From contig DYND01000007.1 of the NCBI GenBank assembly GCA_020721255.1, positions 1 through 61,674 of the forward strand: DNA of 61,674 nt. The letters are read 5' to 3'. Origin of the DNA: Chlorobium chlorochromatii (GTDB lineage Bacteria > Bacteroidota > Chlorobiia > Chlorobiales > Chlorobiaceae). The notes below the pieces were generated by a model. It was not told where the DNA came from and did not search any database. It saw only the letters and a program-made list of their open reading frames with translations. This document shows, one piece after another, positions 44,012 through 53,891 of the stretch (position 1 is its first letter; every line of letters starts with the position of its first letter). The position numbers and the translations under genes are program-made.

Positions 44012-44119
44012 ATGAACAATCTGTTTTTTGAACGCCCGATACTTAATTCACCGTACGAAGTTCCTCGTCGCTACTGGGAGCTTGATGCATGGCCGGAATA
44101 TTGCATAACCCACTTGTAA
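44012..44119 (+). pseudogene. 5' remnant of a type III-like restriction endonuclease
   Basis: A 35-codon frame reads MNNLFFERPILNSPYEVPRR followed by YWELD, which matches the start of BPTD_3080/type III-like restriction endonucleases (FERPILNSPYEYPxRHWELD). Just after this conserved entry the frame breaks to unrelated residues and stops at 44119; the remaining ~900 codons of the enzyme are absent, with mnmE beginning 6 bases later. It is a decayed scar of a defence gene. Confidence 0.65.
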
Positions 44120-44125
44120 CTGACT

Positions 44126-45547
44126 ATGCCCACCGCATCAATTCCGATTCAGCAGCAAGAACCCATTGCCGCAGTTGCTACGCCGGTTGGTGTCGGCGCT
44201 CTCGCCGTTGTGCGTATCAGTGGCAGAGAAGTTTTCGACATTGCGCAGCGGGTATTCCGCAAAAAAGGGAATCCCGCGTTTCACGTTGCACAATCGAAAG
44301 GCTTCATGGCTCATTTCGGCACCATGCACGACAACGAAGGGCTGATTGATGAGGTGGTTGCGCTGGTGTTTCGTTCACCAAACTCTTTTACGAAGGAGGA
44401 TATGGTGGAGTTCAGTTGCCATGGGGGGCCGGTTGTGGTGAAACATATCCTGAAAGTGCTGCTTGATGAAGGGTGCCGGTTAGCTGAACCTGGAGAGTTT
44501 ACCCGTCGCGCTTTTCTCAATGGCCGTATTGATCTGTTGCAGGCGGAAGCGATTGGCGAAATGATTCATGCCCGATCCGAGTCCGCATTCCGCACCGCAG
44601 TAACGCAAATGCAAGGCACGCTCTCCAACCGGCTTGATGCCATGCGCGAAGAGTTGCTGCGCTCATGCGCTCTGCTCGAACTTGAGCTTGACTTCAGTGA
44701 GGAGGATGTTGAATTCCAGAACCGCAACGAGCTTCAGGCGGAGCTGCATCTCTTGCAGGAGGAGCTTGCGCGCCTGATTGATTCCTATCAGCACGGTCGG
44801 CTTTTGAAAGAGGGCGTTGCAACCGTCATTGCGGGAAAGCCAAATGCCGGGAAATCGACGTTGCTGAATGCGCTGCTTGGCGAAGAGCGCTCCATCGTGA
44901 GCCATCAGCCAGGCACAACACGCGACTACATCGAAGAGTGTTTTGTGCATGAAAAGACCATGTTCCGCCTCACCGACACCGCCGGCTTACGCGAAGGAGA
45001 GGAGGAGATTGAGCATGAAGGTATTCGGCGCAGTTACAAAAAAATCTCAGAAGCCGATCTGATTCTCTATCTCCTCGACATCAGCCTCGACAATTATTGT
45101 GATGAGGCTCCCCAGATTCATGACTTTTTGGAGCAATACCCGACAGCTCACCTGATTGTGATTGCCAATAAAACAGACCTCACCACAGAGAGCGCTTCAC
45201 GGCTGCAACAATTGCAAACTGCAACCGGTGGCGATGTATGCGGTATAGCTGCCGCCAAAAGAGATGGTCTTGACCGTCTGAAGCTCATGATGAGCAGCAT
45301 TGCGGAAGGGCTGAACAAACAACAGGAAGCCAGTGTGCTCGTTACCAGTTTGCGCCACTACGAAGCACTCCGAAACGCAGCCGATGCTCTTGATAACGCG
45401 CAAGAACTGATAACGAGCCAGTCAGAAACCGAGCTGATCGCCTTTGAACTTCGCTCAGCTCTCGACTACGTCGGCGAAATCACAGGAAAAGTGGTCAACG
45501 AGGAGATAGTTAACCTCATTTTTGAGCGGTTCTGTATCGGGAAATGA
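44126..45547 (+). CDS. mnmE: tRNA modification GTPase MnmE
   Basis: GTPase of 473 residues that, with MnmG, modifies wobble U34 of certain tRNAs. Start IAAVATPVGVGALAVVRISG is the folate-binding N-terminal domain. The G domain has VIAGKPNAGKSTLLNALLGE (P-loop), LTDTAGLRE (G3) and VIANKTDL (G4). The C-terminus ends FERFCIGK with the catalytic-site Cys. Complete. The 6 bases before its ATG are preceded by a restriction-enzyme scar. Confidence 0.97.
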   Translation: MPTASIPIQQQEPIAAVATPVGVGALAVVRISGREVFDIAQRVFRKKGNPAFHVAQSKGFMAHFGTMHDNEGLIDEVVALVFRSPNSFTKEDMVEFSCHGGPVVVKHILKVLLDEGCRLAEPGEFTRRAFLNGRIDLLQAEAIGEMIHARSESAFRTAVTQMQGTLSNRLDAMREELLRSCALLELELDFSEEDVEFQNRNELQAELHLLQEELARLIDSYQHGRLLKEGVATVIAGKPNAGKSTLLNALLGEERSIVSHQPGTTRDYIEECFVHEKTMFRLTDTAGLREGEEEIEHEGIRRSYKKISEADLILYLLDISLDNYCDEAPQIHDFLEQYPTAHLIVIANKTDLTTESASRLQQLQTATGGDVCGIAAAKRDGLDRLKLMMSSIAEGLNKQQEASVLVTSLRHYEALRNAADALDNAQELITSQSETELIAFELRSALDYVGEITGKVVNEEIVNLIFERFCIGK

Positions 45548-45558
45548 AACGACACGAA

Positions 45559-45585
45559 TCACGGCAACCAGTAGAGTTGCCGTGA
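45559..45585. terminator. Inverted repeat between mnmE and ccsA
   Basis: A perfect 10-base stem (tcacggcaac / gttgccgtga) with a 7-base loop between convergent genes; likely a bidirectional terminator, though no clear T-run follows on either strand. Confidence 0.55.
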
Positions 45586-45598
45586 CAAAACAGTCCTG

Positions 45599-46393
45599 TT
45601 AACTCTGCGTGTAGGTATGAACGCTGTTCTGTGCTGATGGGAGATAATTCACTCCGAACCAGCAGACAAGCAGCACGAGAAACGAGAGTGCGAGATACCA
45701 CTGCAACTTTGCTTGATCAATTTTGTAGCGCCAGGCATGCAGATACCCGAGATAGGCTAACCACGATAGAAATGCCCAAGTCTCTTTGGGATCCCATGTC
45801 CAGTAGTGACCCCATGCTTCTTTAGCCCACAACGCCCCGAATATCAGCCCGAACGAGAGAAACACAAAGCCGAGAAGCGCCAGATAGTGTGCAACCGATT
45901 CGCCGGTTTCGTTGCTTTTTGAGCGAAGTTGCAGGGAAACATTGTGCAATGCCGCAACTGATGATGCGGCAAGCAGCACATAGCCAACCAGATAGACAAC
46001 AACATGCGGCACAAACCACGGGCTTTGCAGCGCAGGCATAAGCGTTTTGTCGAAAACTTCAGGATGGAGCATATTGATGCCGAGAAAGAAGCTCGCTAAC
46101 GCCATACAATAATATTTCAGCCACGAAATTTTCCAGCGATACTCCACCAGAAACCCCACAAGCGGTATAAGTGCCGCATACCAGAGCCGCGTTTCGCCAA
46201 GCGTTCTCAACGGCGGACGATCAAGCACAATCCAATATGAAGCAATAAACCATACAATCACCATCGAACCAGCAAATGAGAGCGCAAATGCTGGCAACTT
46301 GAGAGCCAGAGTCCGACGGGCAAATAAATCCATAAGAGTACCTGCAAACCAGCAAGCCATTGCCGTTATCGCTGCCGTCTTAAAATCCATCAT
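45599..46393 (-). CDS. ccsA: Cytochrome c assembly protein CcsA/ResC type
   Basis: Membrane protein of 264 residues with about eight hydrophobic segments, part of the system II (Ccs) heme-lyase that delivers and attaches heme to apocytochromes c. The heme-handling WWD region reads WGHYWTWDPKETWAFLSWL (about residues 192-210), and conserved histidines flank it. It begins by a one-base overlap (TAATG) with resB. The cytochromes to be matured would include the lipoprotein cytochrome in this window. Confidence 0.9.
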   Translation of the reverse strand: MMDFKTAAITAMACWFAGTLMDLFARRTLALKLPAFALSFAGSMVIVWFIASYWIVLDRPPLRTLGETRLWYAALIPLVGFLVEYRWKISWLKYYCMALASFFLGINMLHPEVFDKTLMPALQSPWFVPHVVVYLVGYVLLAASSVAALHNVSLQLRSKSNETGESVAHYLALLGFVFLSFGLIFGALWAKEAWGHYWTWDPKETWAFLSWLAYLGYLHAWRYKIDQAKLQWYLALSFLVLLVCWFGVNYLPSAQNSVHTYTQS

Positions 46394-47643
46394 TATTCGC
46401 CCCCTTTTTGCTTAATGCCATTCCAGAAAAACAGCATGTTTCCTGCCATAATCATAAAAAATCCAAGATAAACTATCGGCAACCAAGGATCTCGAATCGC
46501 TTCAATGAGGCTGAGTTTCGACCAGCGTCCCGCTTTTTCATCGTACCCCATCTGATAGAGTTTCCAACCCATAAACTCCACTGGTTTGTTTACCTCAAGC
46601 AGAGCATTTTTCTGATGACCATCCTCACTTGTAACACTGACTGATGAGAGGAATGATTTTGGCTGGCCGGGCATCATCATGAGAAAAAATCCACCAAGAT
46701 CAACCACAGAAGGGCGTAACATCGGACTGCCAGTACTGAGCCATGCTTCGTGTGATTTTGATAACGCAGTAATACGAACTTTTGCAAAGGGAATACCAAA
46801 AGCACGGTCAGCCACGACTGGTTCATCATATTTCCCGGGAAGCGCAGAAGGGAGATACTCAAGCACTTCAACCGCAAGACCTTTCCATGACGTTTTCAAC
46901 CCTTTATGCACCTGTACCGCCGCACGGGAACCATCGACAATGATATTTTCGGTATGAGGATTGTACAAAAAGAGTTGCGGTGGATACTCCTCCAGTGCAA
47001 AATCTTTCAGAAACACAGAAAATGGAAGCTCTTCAGACTTTCCACTTCCCATGGTATAGCCAAGATTATTTGACTGCCCCTCCTCAACAGGAATAACAAG
47101 GCGCTGCAAATCAACGGCACCAAACGTACCACAAGAGAGCGCTATCCAGAAGCCTGCATGAAAAAGGATAAACTGGATATTATTAATGCTGAACGGCACA
47201 AGCTTCCACGAAAGCGCAATACCCAGATTTGCAAGGAAAAACAGAACAGTCAGCGCAAACGGCCAGCTCGAAAAAATGCGACTTATCCCCAAGACATCAG
47301 CAAGTGACCCTTCCATAAAGCCGTCCTGCGGCACAACACCGCCAATCAGCGAAAGAAGCGCAATAGCAATAATCAGGCACAGCCCTAAGGGGATGCCACC
47401 AAACCATTTCACCGTTGGATTATCTTTAAAACTAAGACCGATACCGAGTGTCAGCACAGCAAAGAGCAGCAAAATAATGGCATTATAAGGCAACGGTGGA
47501 ACAATAACGCCGCGCCCGGCACCAGAATATTGCAGAACAAAACCAGCAAAAACCACAATTATTGTGAAAAGAGCAGATTCCCTGAACTCCCAAGGAACCT
47601 GAAACCAGCGACGCTGAACTGAACCCATAAGCGATGTGCGCAT
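46393..47643 (-). CDS. resB: ResB/Ccs1-like cytochrome c biogenesis protein
   Basis: Membrane protein of 416 residues: four hydrophobic segments in the first ~180 residues (for example IVVFAGFVLQYSGAGRG, AIILLLFAVLTLGIGLS, IIAIALLSLIGGVVP), a large periplasmic beta domain, and a final helix (IVYLGFFMIMAGNMLFFW). The end of the beta domain has the phrase KPVEFMGWKLYQMGYDEKAG, characteristic of ResB. It couples to ccsA and is divergent from dsbD, so the three form a cytochrome c/thiol maturation island. Confidence 0.88.
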   Translation of the reverse strand: MRTSLMGSVQRRWFQVPWEFRESALFTIIVVFAGFVLQYSGAGRGVIVPPLPYNAIILLLFAVLTLGIGLSFKDNPTVKWFGGIPLGLCLIIAIALLSLIGGVVPQDGFMEGSLADVLGISRIFSSWPFALTVLFFLANLGIALSWKLVPFSINNIQFILFHAGFWIALSCGTFGAVDLQRLVIPVEEGQSNNLGYTMGSGKSEELPFSVFLKDFALEEYPPQLFLYNPHTENIIVDGSRAAVQVHKGLKTSWKGLAVEVLEYLPSALPGKYDEPVVADRAFGIPFAKVRITALSKSHEAWLSTGSPMLRPSVVDLGGFFLMMMPGQPKSFLSSVSVTSEDGHQKNALLEVNKPVEFMGWKLYQMGYDEKAGRWSKLSLIEAIRDPWLPIVYLGFFMIMAGNMLFFWNGIKQKGGE

Positions 47644-47800
47644 GAATTAACGTGAGAAAAAAGAGATCGAGCAATAATATAAACTTATAGCAACCTTTCA
47701 AGATAAATCAGGAAACACCTATCTTCCACAGAATTAATAGAAATGTGTATAAAAACACATTTCACTGCTTTTTGATTCCCATAATGAGAGAAGAATAACA

Positions 47801-49678
47801 ATGATTCACTCCACAAGAAAGCGCTTGGTGCTCTTTATTGTTCTTGCAATGGCAATGCTGCTCCGGGTCAGCACCGTTTTTGCTGTTGATTTTCTTGATC
47901 CCGAACAGGCATTTAAAATCAGAGCTGAACTGAAAAATGCAAATACGGTAACGCTGCATTGGGATATTGCGAAAGGCTACAAGTTATACCGCGACCAGAT
48001 GACTATCCGTGTTGAAAACGGTAATGCGGAAGTGCCAACCCCATCTCTCCCGAAAGGCATAACAATAACAGACCCAGCAACGAATGAACAGGTGGCTATT
48101 TTCCATGATGTTCTTGATGTTGAACTTCCAATAACAAAGGCGGCTGGTCCCTTTATTTTAAATGTTACCTATCAAGGTTGTGCTGAAGATGGACTTTGCT
48201 ACCCTCCGATAACAAAGCTGTTTAAGGTTGATCCCGCCAGCATTGGTCTGCTTTCCTTAACAGATGAGAACGGCAATTCTGTTGCATCGACAGCAATCCA
48301 GACGGATAGTTCTGCAACTCAATCAGCCGCGACGCAGAGTACTGCAAACAGTTCCGCAACAAAACCACCAGCTAACGACCTCTCTATTATTGCATCCACG
48401 CTTGCCGGTGGAAGCCTCTGGAAAGTTTCGCTTGCATTCATTGTTTTCGGTTTGCTCTTGTCATTCACGCCATGTGTGCTGCCTATGGTACCTATTCTGT
48501 CATCCATTATTGTGGGTGATGGTAAGGTATCGCGTCGGCGCAGCTTTTTACTGGCACTTGCCTATTGCCTCGGTCTCGCGCTGGTTTATACTGCTCTTGG
48601 TGTGGCCGCCGGGCTTGCGGGTGAAGGACTTGCCGGCGCATTGCAGAAACCGTGGGTTTTGGTGACGTTTGCGCTGCTGCTTGTATTGCTCTCGCTCTCC
48701 ATGTTTGATGTTTATCAGTTACAGTTACCAACATCAATGCAGAGCAAGTTGGGCAAGGCGTCGGGTGGATTGAAAGGTGGACGTTTTGTTGGTGTCTTTT
48801 TTATGGGCGCATTATCGGCGCTTATTGTCGGGCCGTGTGTTGCCGCGCCGCTTGCAGGGACATTAGTCTATATCAGCCAGACTCGCGACGTGCTGCTTGG
48901 CGGGCTTGCACTCTTTTCAATGGCAATGGGCATGAGTGTACCACTGCTGCTGGTTGGACTATCGGCAGGCAGTCTGCTGCCCAAAGCTGGTGGATGGATG
49001 ATTAACGTGAAATATGTTTTTGGCCTGCTGCTGATTGCTGTTGCTGTCTGGATGGTTACGCCTGTTTTGATAGCACCAGCAATGATGATGCTTTGGGGTG
49101 CTTATGCCATTCTCTGTGCCGTTTTTCTTGGGGTATTTGAAGCAGGAGAGGGAAAAACAACGATTGCACAACGGTTCAGCAAAGCATTAGGAGTTCTGCT
49201 CTTGATTATTGGCACTATCGAAATTGTTGGCGTTGCTGCCGGAGGAACAAATCCTCTTGAACCACTTGCATCTTTTAAGGGCGGGGAAACAAGCAGCAAC
49301 AGCTCGGAAGAGAAAAAAATACGCTTTAGTCGCATTACAACGATTGCTGAGCTTGATCAAGCGTTACTCACGGCAAAACAGCCTGTCATGCTCGACTTCT
49401 ATGCAGATTGGTGCGTTTCATGCAAAGAGATGGATAAATTTACCTTTCACGATAATAAGGTAATAGAGAAACTCCAGAACATGACCCTACTGCAGGTTGA
49501 TGTGACCGCCAACACTGCCGACGATCTCGCTTTGATGAAACGTTTTGGCCTTTTCGGCCCTCCGGGTATTATCTTTTTTAACGCAAATGGTGAAGAGATT
49601 CCTGAGAGCAAAATCGTTGGTTTTCTCGATGCAGAACCATTTATTCAGCATCTTAACACCCTCGTTACAGTGCAATAA
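47801..49678 (+). CDS. dsbD: Thiol:disulfide interchange protein DsbD
   Basis: Full-length DsbD of 625 residues that passes electrons from cytoplasmic thioredoxin to the periplasm. A signal sequence (residues ~1-25) is followed by the N-terminal beta domain with the Cys pair in QGCAEDGLCYPPITKLF. Eight membrane helices from residue ~205 follow, with SFTPCVLPMVPIL and VGPCVAAPLAGTLV carrying the redox cysteines. The C-terminal thioredoxin domain has FYADWCVSCKEMDKF. It keeps apocytochrome heme-binding cysteines reduced, in line with the neighbouring resB/ccsA. Confidence 0.95.
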   Translation: MIHSTRKRLVLFIVLAMAMLLRVSTVFAVDFLDPEQAFKIRAELKNANTVTLHWDIAKGYKLYRDQMTIRVENGNAEVPTPSLPKGITITDPATNEQVAIFHDVLDVELPITKAAGPFILNVTYQGCAEDGLCYPPITKLFKVDPASIGLLSLTDENGNSVASTAIQTDSSATQSAATQSTANSSATKPPANDLSIIASTLAGGSLWKVSLAFIVFGLLLSFTPCVLPMVPILSSIIVGDGKVSRRRSFLLALAYCLGLALVYTALGVAAGLAGEGLAGALQKPWVLVTFALLLVLLSLSMFDVYQLQLPTSMQSKLGKASGGLKGGRFVGVFFMGALSALIVGPCVAAPLAGTLVYISQTRDVLLGGLALFSMAMGMSVPLLLVGLSAGSLLPKAGGWMINVKYVFGLLLIAVAVWMVTPVLIAPAMMMLWGAYAILCAVFLGVFEAGEGKTTIAQRFSKALGVLLLIIGTIEIVGVAAGGTNPLEPLASFKGGETSSNSSEEKKIRFSRITTIAELDQALLTAKQPVMLDFYADWCVSCKEMDKFTFHDNKVIEKLQNMTLLQVDVTANTADDLALMKRFGLFGPPGIIFFNANGEEIPESKIVGFLDAEPFIQHLNTLVTVQ

Positions 49679-49713
49679 TTTGTGCGGAAAAGTAGTTCAA
49701 TGCCCTCAAACGT

Positions 49714-49746
49714 AAAAAGCCTGCTGTTGTTAAAGCAGGCTTTTTT
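49714..49746. terminator. Rho-independent terminator after dsbD
   Basis: Stem aaaaagcctgc / gcaggctttttt with a 10-base loop, ending in a T-run on the plus strand and an A-run (T-run on the minus strand) at its start. It is thus bidirectional between convergent dsbD and rlpA. Confidence 0.9.
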
Positions 49747-49775
49747 ATTACTGACAAATAAAATGTGCAGAGAAC

Positions 49776-50225
49776 TTAACCAGAGGTTACTGCCGATGGT
49801 CGTGTTTTCAGCGCTTCAAGCTTTACCTGAACAACGCCTGTTTTAAGAATACCGATCTCTTTTGCTGCACCCGCCGAGAGATCAATCACTCGCCCTTTTA
49901 CAAATGGACCACGGTCATTAATACGAACGACAACATCTTTACCATTGCGAAGATTTGTTACTCGTACCCACGTACCAAATGGCAATGAAGGGTGAGCTGC
50001 CGTCAGTTGAGCCATATTAAAGGTTTCGCCGTTAGCGGTCTTTCGCCCATGAAACTGACCCGCATAAAATGATGCTTTGCCTTCGGTAACAGAAATAGTA
50101 CTTGTATGTGTGTTATTTGTCTGCTCAACAGCTAATCCATTGTTCTGCAGACCAACAGTCGAAAATGTGATGCCGATTAATGCGGCAAAAAGTGTTTTTT
50201 TAAAATAATATTTTTCATGTCTCAT
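49776..50225 (-). CDS. RlpA-like septal ring lytic transglycosylase
   Basis: Exported protein of 149 residues. The ATG at 50225 ([18 protein letters not shown]) gives a normal signal peptide; a longer frame to 50303 has none. The double-psi beta-barrel follows: [35 protein letters not shown] and [20 protein letters not shown], which contains the catalytic Asp of the RlpA family. RlpA cleaves denuded peptidoglycan. There is no SPOR domain, so it is the short form. Confidence 0.88.
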   Translation of the reverse strand: MRHEKYYFKKTLFAALIGITFSTVGLQNNGLAVEQTNNTHTSTISVTEGKASFYAGQFHGRKTANGETFNMAQLTAAHPSLPFGTWVRVTNLRNGKDVVVRINDRGPFVKGRVIDLSAGAAKEIGILKTGVVQVKLEALKTRPSAVTSG

Positions 50226-50745
50226 ACGCTCATGGTTTAAGCCCGCTACTCCTCCAACAACTGCAAATTCAAAACGGAGAGCAAAAAAATGAATAAAAAT
50301 CAAGGTCTAATTCAGTCGCGTCACAGGTGAAATATACAGAAAAAATGTAGAAAACAACCAATTTTACCTAATAAGGGCTATTTCAGTCAAGAAAATCCGT
50401 CATTTGGCGTAATAAAAAACACAATAGCAGATATTTGCGATGTGACACGGATAGCGCTTATCCAATAAAAAAGAATATTCATTCCCGATACTGAATAATT
50501 ATTACCAGATAATGTGCCGTCTGAAAATGGTTATACGCGGGTGGTGAACTCTGCTGACCTGAAGATGTTCAACAAGCACAGATGAGGATATCGACATGGG
50601 TAACAAATAGTATAATAGCATCGTCCGTCACCACAGAGATGAACACGTACTTGCCCGTTGGTAGAGATTGTCTATATTAAAAACCCGTACAATGTGGTCG
50701 AGCGGGCTGTTGAGTCAGACTTTTTTTCATTTTCTCAATGCAATT
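50226..50745. other. 520-base intergenic region with a possible kup promoter
   Basis: No gene is supported here. An exact TATAAT lies at 50611-50616, about 130 bases before kup, with a weak tcgaca at 50591-50596 (spacing only 14). An imperfect palindrome ggatagcgcttatcc lies near 50451. No ydaO-type riboswitch core was seen. A short frame from about 50514 (VPSENGYTRVVNSADLKMFN) may be a scar of an unknown gene. Confidence 0.4.
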
Positions 50746-52659
50746 ATGTCAACAATATCGGCAAAATCCGATAGTGGAAGCCATGAAGAACCATCTGGTA
50801 TAAAACGTCTTGCCGGTCTCTCGCTTGCGGCTCTCGGTGTGGTGTTCGGCGATATCGGTACGAGTCCACTGTATGCCGTCCGTGAATGTTTTCATGGAGA
50901 ATACGGTATCCCTATCACTCACGATAATATTCTTGGCGTTCTCTCACTTCTTGTCTGGTCACTCCTTGTGATTGTTACACTGAAATATCTCAGCTTAATC
51001 ATGAAGGCCGATAATGATGGGGAGGGTGGGATTCTTGCCCTGACGGCACTTATTATTACGCAGAGTCGGAAAAATGGTTATAACCGCGGCTTTCTGGTAA
51101 TCATTGGCTTGTTTGGTGCGGCACTGCTGTACGGGGATGGCATGATTACTCCTGCCATATCGGTGCTCAGCGCGGTCGAGGGTGTTCAGATTATTGCGCC
51201 GGCGTTCAAGGAGCTTGTTATTCCGGTTACTGTTGCTGTACTTGTTGCCCTTTTCTTCTTTCAACACCATGGAACAGCACGTGTTGGCGCACTGTTCGGA
51301 CCAATTATTTTCGTCTGGTTTTTCGTCATCGGCTTGCTTGGGCTTGTAGAGATTCTCAAGTTTCCGCAGATTCTAAACGCAATAATGCCTTGGTACGGCA
51401 TTTCATTTCTGTTGAGCAATCATCTCCAGGGCTTTATGGTTCTGGGTGCTGTTTTTCTTTCTGTTACGGGTGCTGAAGCACTCTATGCCGATATGGGCCA
51501 TTTTGGCAGGCGTCCGATTCGACTGACTTGGGTGCTGCTGGTACTTCCCGCGTTACTCTTGAACTATTTCGGACAAGGCGCTCTTCTTCTTGCTTTTCCC
51601 GAGCAGTCCCATCATCCGTTTTATGGACTTGTCCCTTCGTGGGCAATGATTCCGATGGTAATACTGTCCACGTCGGCAACCATTATCGCATCGCAGGCAC
51701 TGATAACCGGTGTTTTTTCTTTAACCCAGCAGGCCATACAGCTCGGATATCTGCCACGGGTGACCATCACCCATACTTCAGCCAAGCATATAGGGCAGAT
51801 ATATGTCCCGGCGGCAAACTGGGCGTTAATGATTGCAACCATAACACTCGTTATCGGTTTTGGCTCGTCAAGTAAACTTGCGGCTGCTTACGGTGTTGCG
51901 GTAACAGCAACGATGCTGATTTCAACCATTCTGTTTTATTTCGTCGCTCGCGACCTCTGGCAATGGAATAGAGTTGCACTCAATCTTCTCGTCCTCTTTT
52001 TTGGCATTATTGATATCTCCTTTTTTGGGGCAAGTATCAGCAAGCTGTTTCAAGGCGCATGGTTCCCGCTGGTCATTGGCTTTGTTATCTTTGCGCTGAT
52101 GCTTACCTGGAAACAGGGAAGAAGCCTTCTTATGGCACAATTGCAAGCGCAAACGCTCACGATTGACGAGTTTATGCAGAGTCTCGCCTTGCAGCAGCCT
52201 TATCGAGTAAACGGTCAAGCAGTCTATTTGACCGCCAATCCTGATATTGTGCCTGTTGCGATGCTGCACAATTTGCGCCACAACAAAATCATGCATTCCG
52301 ATGTTGCGATTTTTCATTTCAGTACAGAACGGGTGCCAAGAGTGCCAAACAATCGTAAAGTAGAGGTAACAAAACTTGGTGATGGGTTTTTTAAGGTTGT
52401 TGCCCGATACGGTTTTCTGGAATACCCCAATATCCGTCAAGTGATTGCATTAGCAAATCATCAAGGTCTGCATTTTAAACCGGAGGCTATCAGCTTTTTC
52501 CTGAGCCGTGAGAAAATTGTGACCGGACTGAAATCCAGAATGACCTCCTGGAGTAAGAAACTCTTTGCTTTGATGGCACGCAACGCTATAAGTGCAACGT
52601 CCTACTACAATCTGCCATCAGGTCAGGTCATTGAAATTGGTGTACTGGTACAAATCTGA
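50746..52659 (+). CDS. kup: Kup potassium uptake transporter
   Basis: Proton-coupled K+ importer of 637 residues. The ATG at 50746 is chosen (MSTISAKSDSGSHEEP), since homology begins just after it; an upstream start at 50668 would add a non-homologous stretch. The signature LAGLSLAALGVVFGDIGTSP is at residues ~22-41, with twelve membrane segments to residue ~450, then a hydrophilic C-terminal domain ending VIEIGVLVQI. It precedes terC by 10 bases. Confidence 0.95.
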   Translation: MSTISAKSDSGSHEEPSGIKRLAGLSLAALGVVFGDIGTSPLYAVRECFHGEYGIPITHDNILGVLSLLVWSLLVIVTLKYLSLIMKADNDGEGGILALTALIITQSRKNGYNRGFLVIIGLFGAALLYGDGMITPAISVLSAVEGVQIIAPAFKELVIPVTVAVLVALFFFQHHGTARVGALFGPIIFVWFFVIGLLGLVEILKFPQILNAIMPWYGISFLLSNHLQGFMVLGAVFLSVTGAEALYADMGHFGRRPIRLTWVLLVLPALLLNYFGQGALLLAFPEQSHHPFYGLVPSWAMIPMVILSTSATIIASQALITGVFSLTQQAIQLGYLPRVTITHTSAKHIGQIYVPAANWALMIATITLVIGFGSSSKLAAAYGVAVTATMLISTILFYFVARDLWQWNRVALNLLVLFFGIIDISFFGASISKLFQGAWFPLVIGFVIFALMLTWKQGRSLLMAQLQAQTLTIDEFMQSLALQQPYRVNGQAVYLTANPDIVPVAMLHNLRHNKIMHSDVAIFHFSTERVPRVPNNRKVEVTKLGDGFFKVVARYGFLEYPNIRQVIALANHQGLHFKPEAISFFLSREKIVTGLKSRMTSWSKKLFALMARNAISATSYYNLPSGQVIEIGVLVQI

Positions 52660-52669
52660 TAAGTAATAT

Positions 52670-53437
52670 ATGCTTGATCTTTTACAGGAAATTATCGCCA
52701 ATCCAATCGCTTCCCTGTTAGTCGTTGGTAACCTGATTATTATCGAAAGCCTGCTCTCAGTCGATAATGCCGCTGTTCTTGCTACCATGGTTATGGATTT
52801 GCCCGAAAAACAGCGTGCTGCCGCATTACGCTATGGAATTATCGGTGCTTATCTGTTCCGTGGCCTCTGCCTGCTTTTTGCCTCTATCCTGATTAAGATT
52901 TGGTGGCTCAAACCGATTGGCGGGCTATATCTGCTTTACCTGCTCTTTGCCTGGCTCAAGGGACGAAAAACACCACAGAAAAACGACGATTTACTTGACA
53001 AAGAGAGTAACCGCTTTTATAGGATGACTGCCGGCAAGTTGGGTGCGTTCTGGTCCACGGTCATTCTGATTGAAATGATGGATTTAGCATTTTCAATCGA
53101 CAATATTTTTGCAGCCGTAGCGTTTACTGATAATCTGGTGCTCATCTGCCTCGGTGTTTTTATTGGCATTCTCGCCATGCGCTTTGTTGCACAAGGGTTT
53201 GTGGGATTAATGGAGCGCTATCCATTTCTCGAAGCGTGCGCTTTCCTTGTCATTGGATTGCTTGGTCTCAAACTGACACTCTCCGCCACTGGCTATTTTT
53301 ATCCTGACGCCGTATTCGCAAAATTGCTGGATAGCCATGAAGCCGATATCATTACGTCGTGCATCACTGTCGCCATCTTTTTTATTCCTGTGCTCACCTG
53401 CAAACTCTTCAATATTCCTGCAAAAAAACTCACCTGA
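52670..53437 (+). CDS. TerC family membrane protein
   Basis: Integral membrane protein of 255 residues with seven or eight hydrophobic segments and the family's paired acidic motifs: IIIESLLSVDNAAVLATMV near residue 25 and VILIEMMDLAFSIDNIFAAV near residue 130. TerC/Alx proteins are linked to manganese export and metal homeostasis. It follows kup closely and probably shares its transcript. The substrate is not shown by sequence. Confidence 0.9.
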   Translation: MLDLLQEIIANPIASLLVVGNLIIIESLLSVDNAAVLATMVMDLPEKQRAAALRYGIIGAYLFRGLCLLFASILIKIWWLKPIGGLYLLYLLFAWLKGRKTPQKNDDLLDKESNRFYRMTAGKLGAFWSTVILIEMMDLAFSIDNIFAAVAFTDNLVLICLGVFIGILAMRFVAQGFVGLMERYPFLEACAFLVIGLLGLKLTLSATGYFYPDAVFAKLLDSHEADIITSCITVAIFFIPVLTCKLFNIPAKKLT

Positions 53438-53603
53438 ATAAATTCTGAACCTTTGCGCAACAGGATTGTGAGGCAAAAAACATCTGAATTTATACAACGG
53501 ACAAAAATAAGTTTGTTTATTCACCTTTTTTTTGTATAAAGCAAAAAGAATTAACTGAATAACTATAATGTCCGATCGTACTGACGGAAAAGGAGGGTGG
53601 ACC

Positions 53604-53891
53604 ATGAAACAGTTCAGGGTTGGTGATAAAATTATCTACCACAAACCAAAAAGCTCTTTTCGCCCAAGCCCAAGGGCTCGAGAAGTTTACCCATTTGAGC
53701 ATGGTGAAGCATATCACTACATTGTCGATAAGTTCTGGAAAGTTGACAGGGTCAACAACGACGGAACCATTGAGGTTGTGACACGAACAGGGAAAAAGCA
53801 TCAGCTCACGACCGACGATCCAAATATTAAGAAAGCCAATCCTCTACAGCACTTGCTTTATCGCAAGCGTTTTGTTATGGTTGAAAATTAA
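53604..53891 (+). CDS. Conserved small protein of unknown function
   Basis: Protein of 95 residues from the ATG at 53604, chosen because AGGAGGG lies 7 bases upstream; a longer frame from 53568 has the ribosome site inside it. It begins MKQFRVGDKIIYHKPKSS and has a beta-rich KVDRVNNDGTIEVVTRTG segment, suggesting a small SH3/KOW-like barrel. I do not recognise a named family. Its stop overlaps the end of the convergent pentapeptide gene by 4 bases. Confidence 0.75.
   Translation: MKQFRVGDKIIYHKPKSSFRPSPRAREVYPFEHGEAYHYIVDKFWKVDRVNNDGTIEVVTRTGKKHQLTTDDPNIKKANPLQHLLYRKRFVMVEN

Noticed and set aside
50304-50745. c-di-AMP (ydaO) riboswitch upstream of kup
   Set aside because: I looked for the conserved core and found only an imperfect short palindrome.
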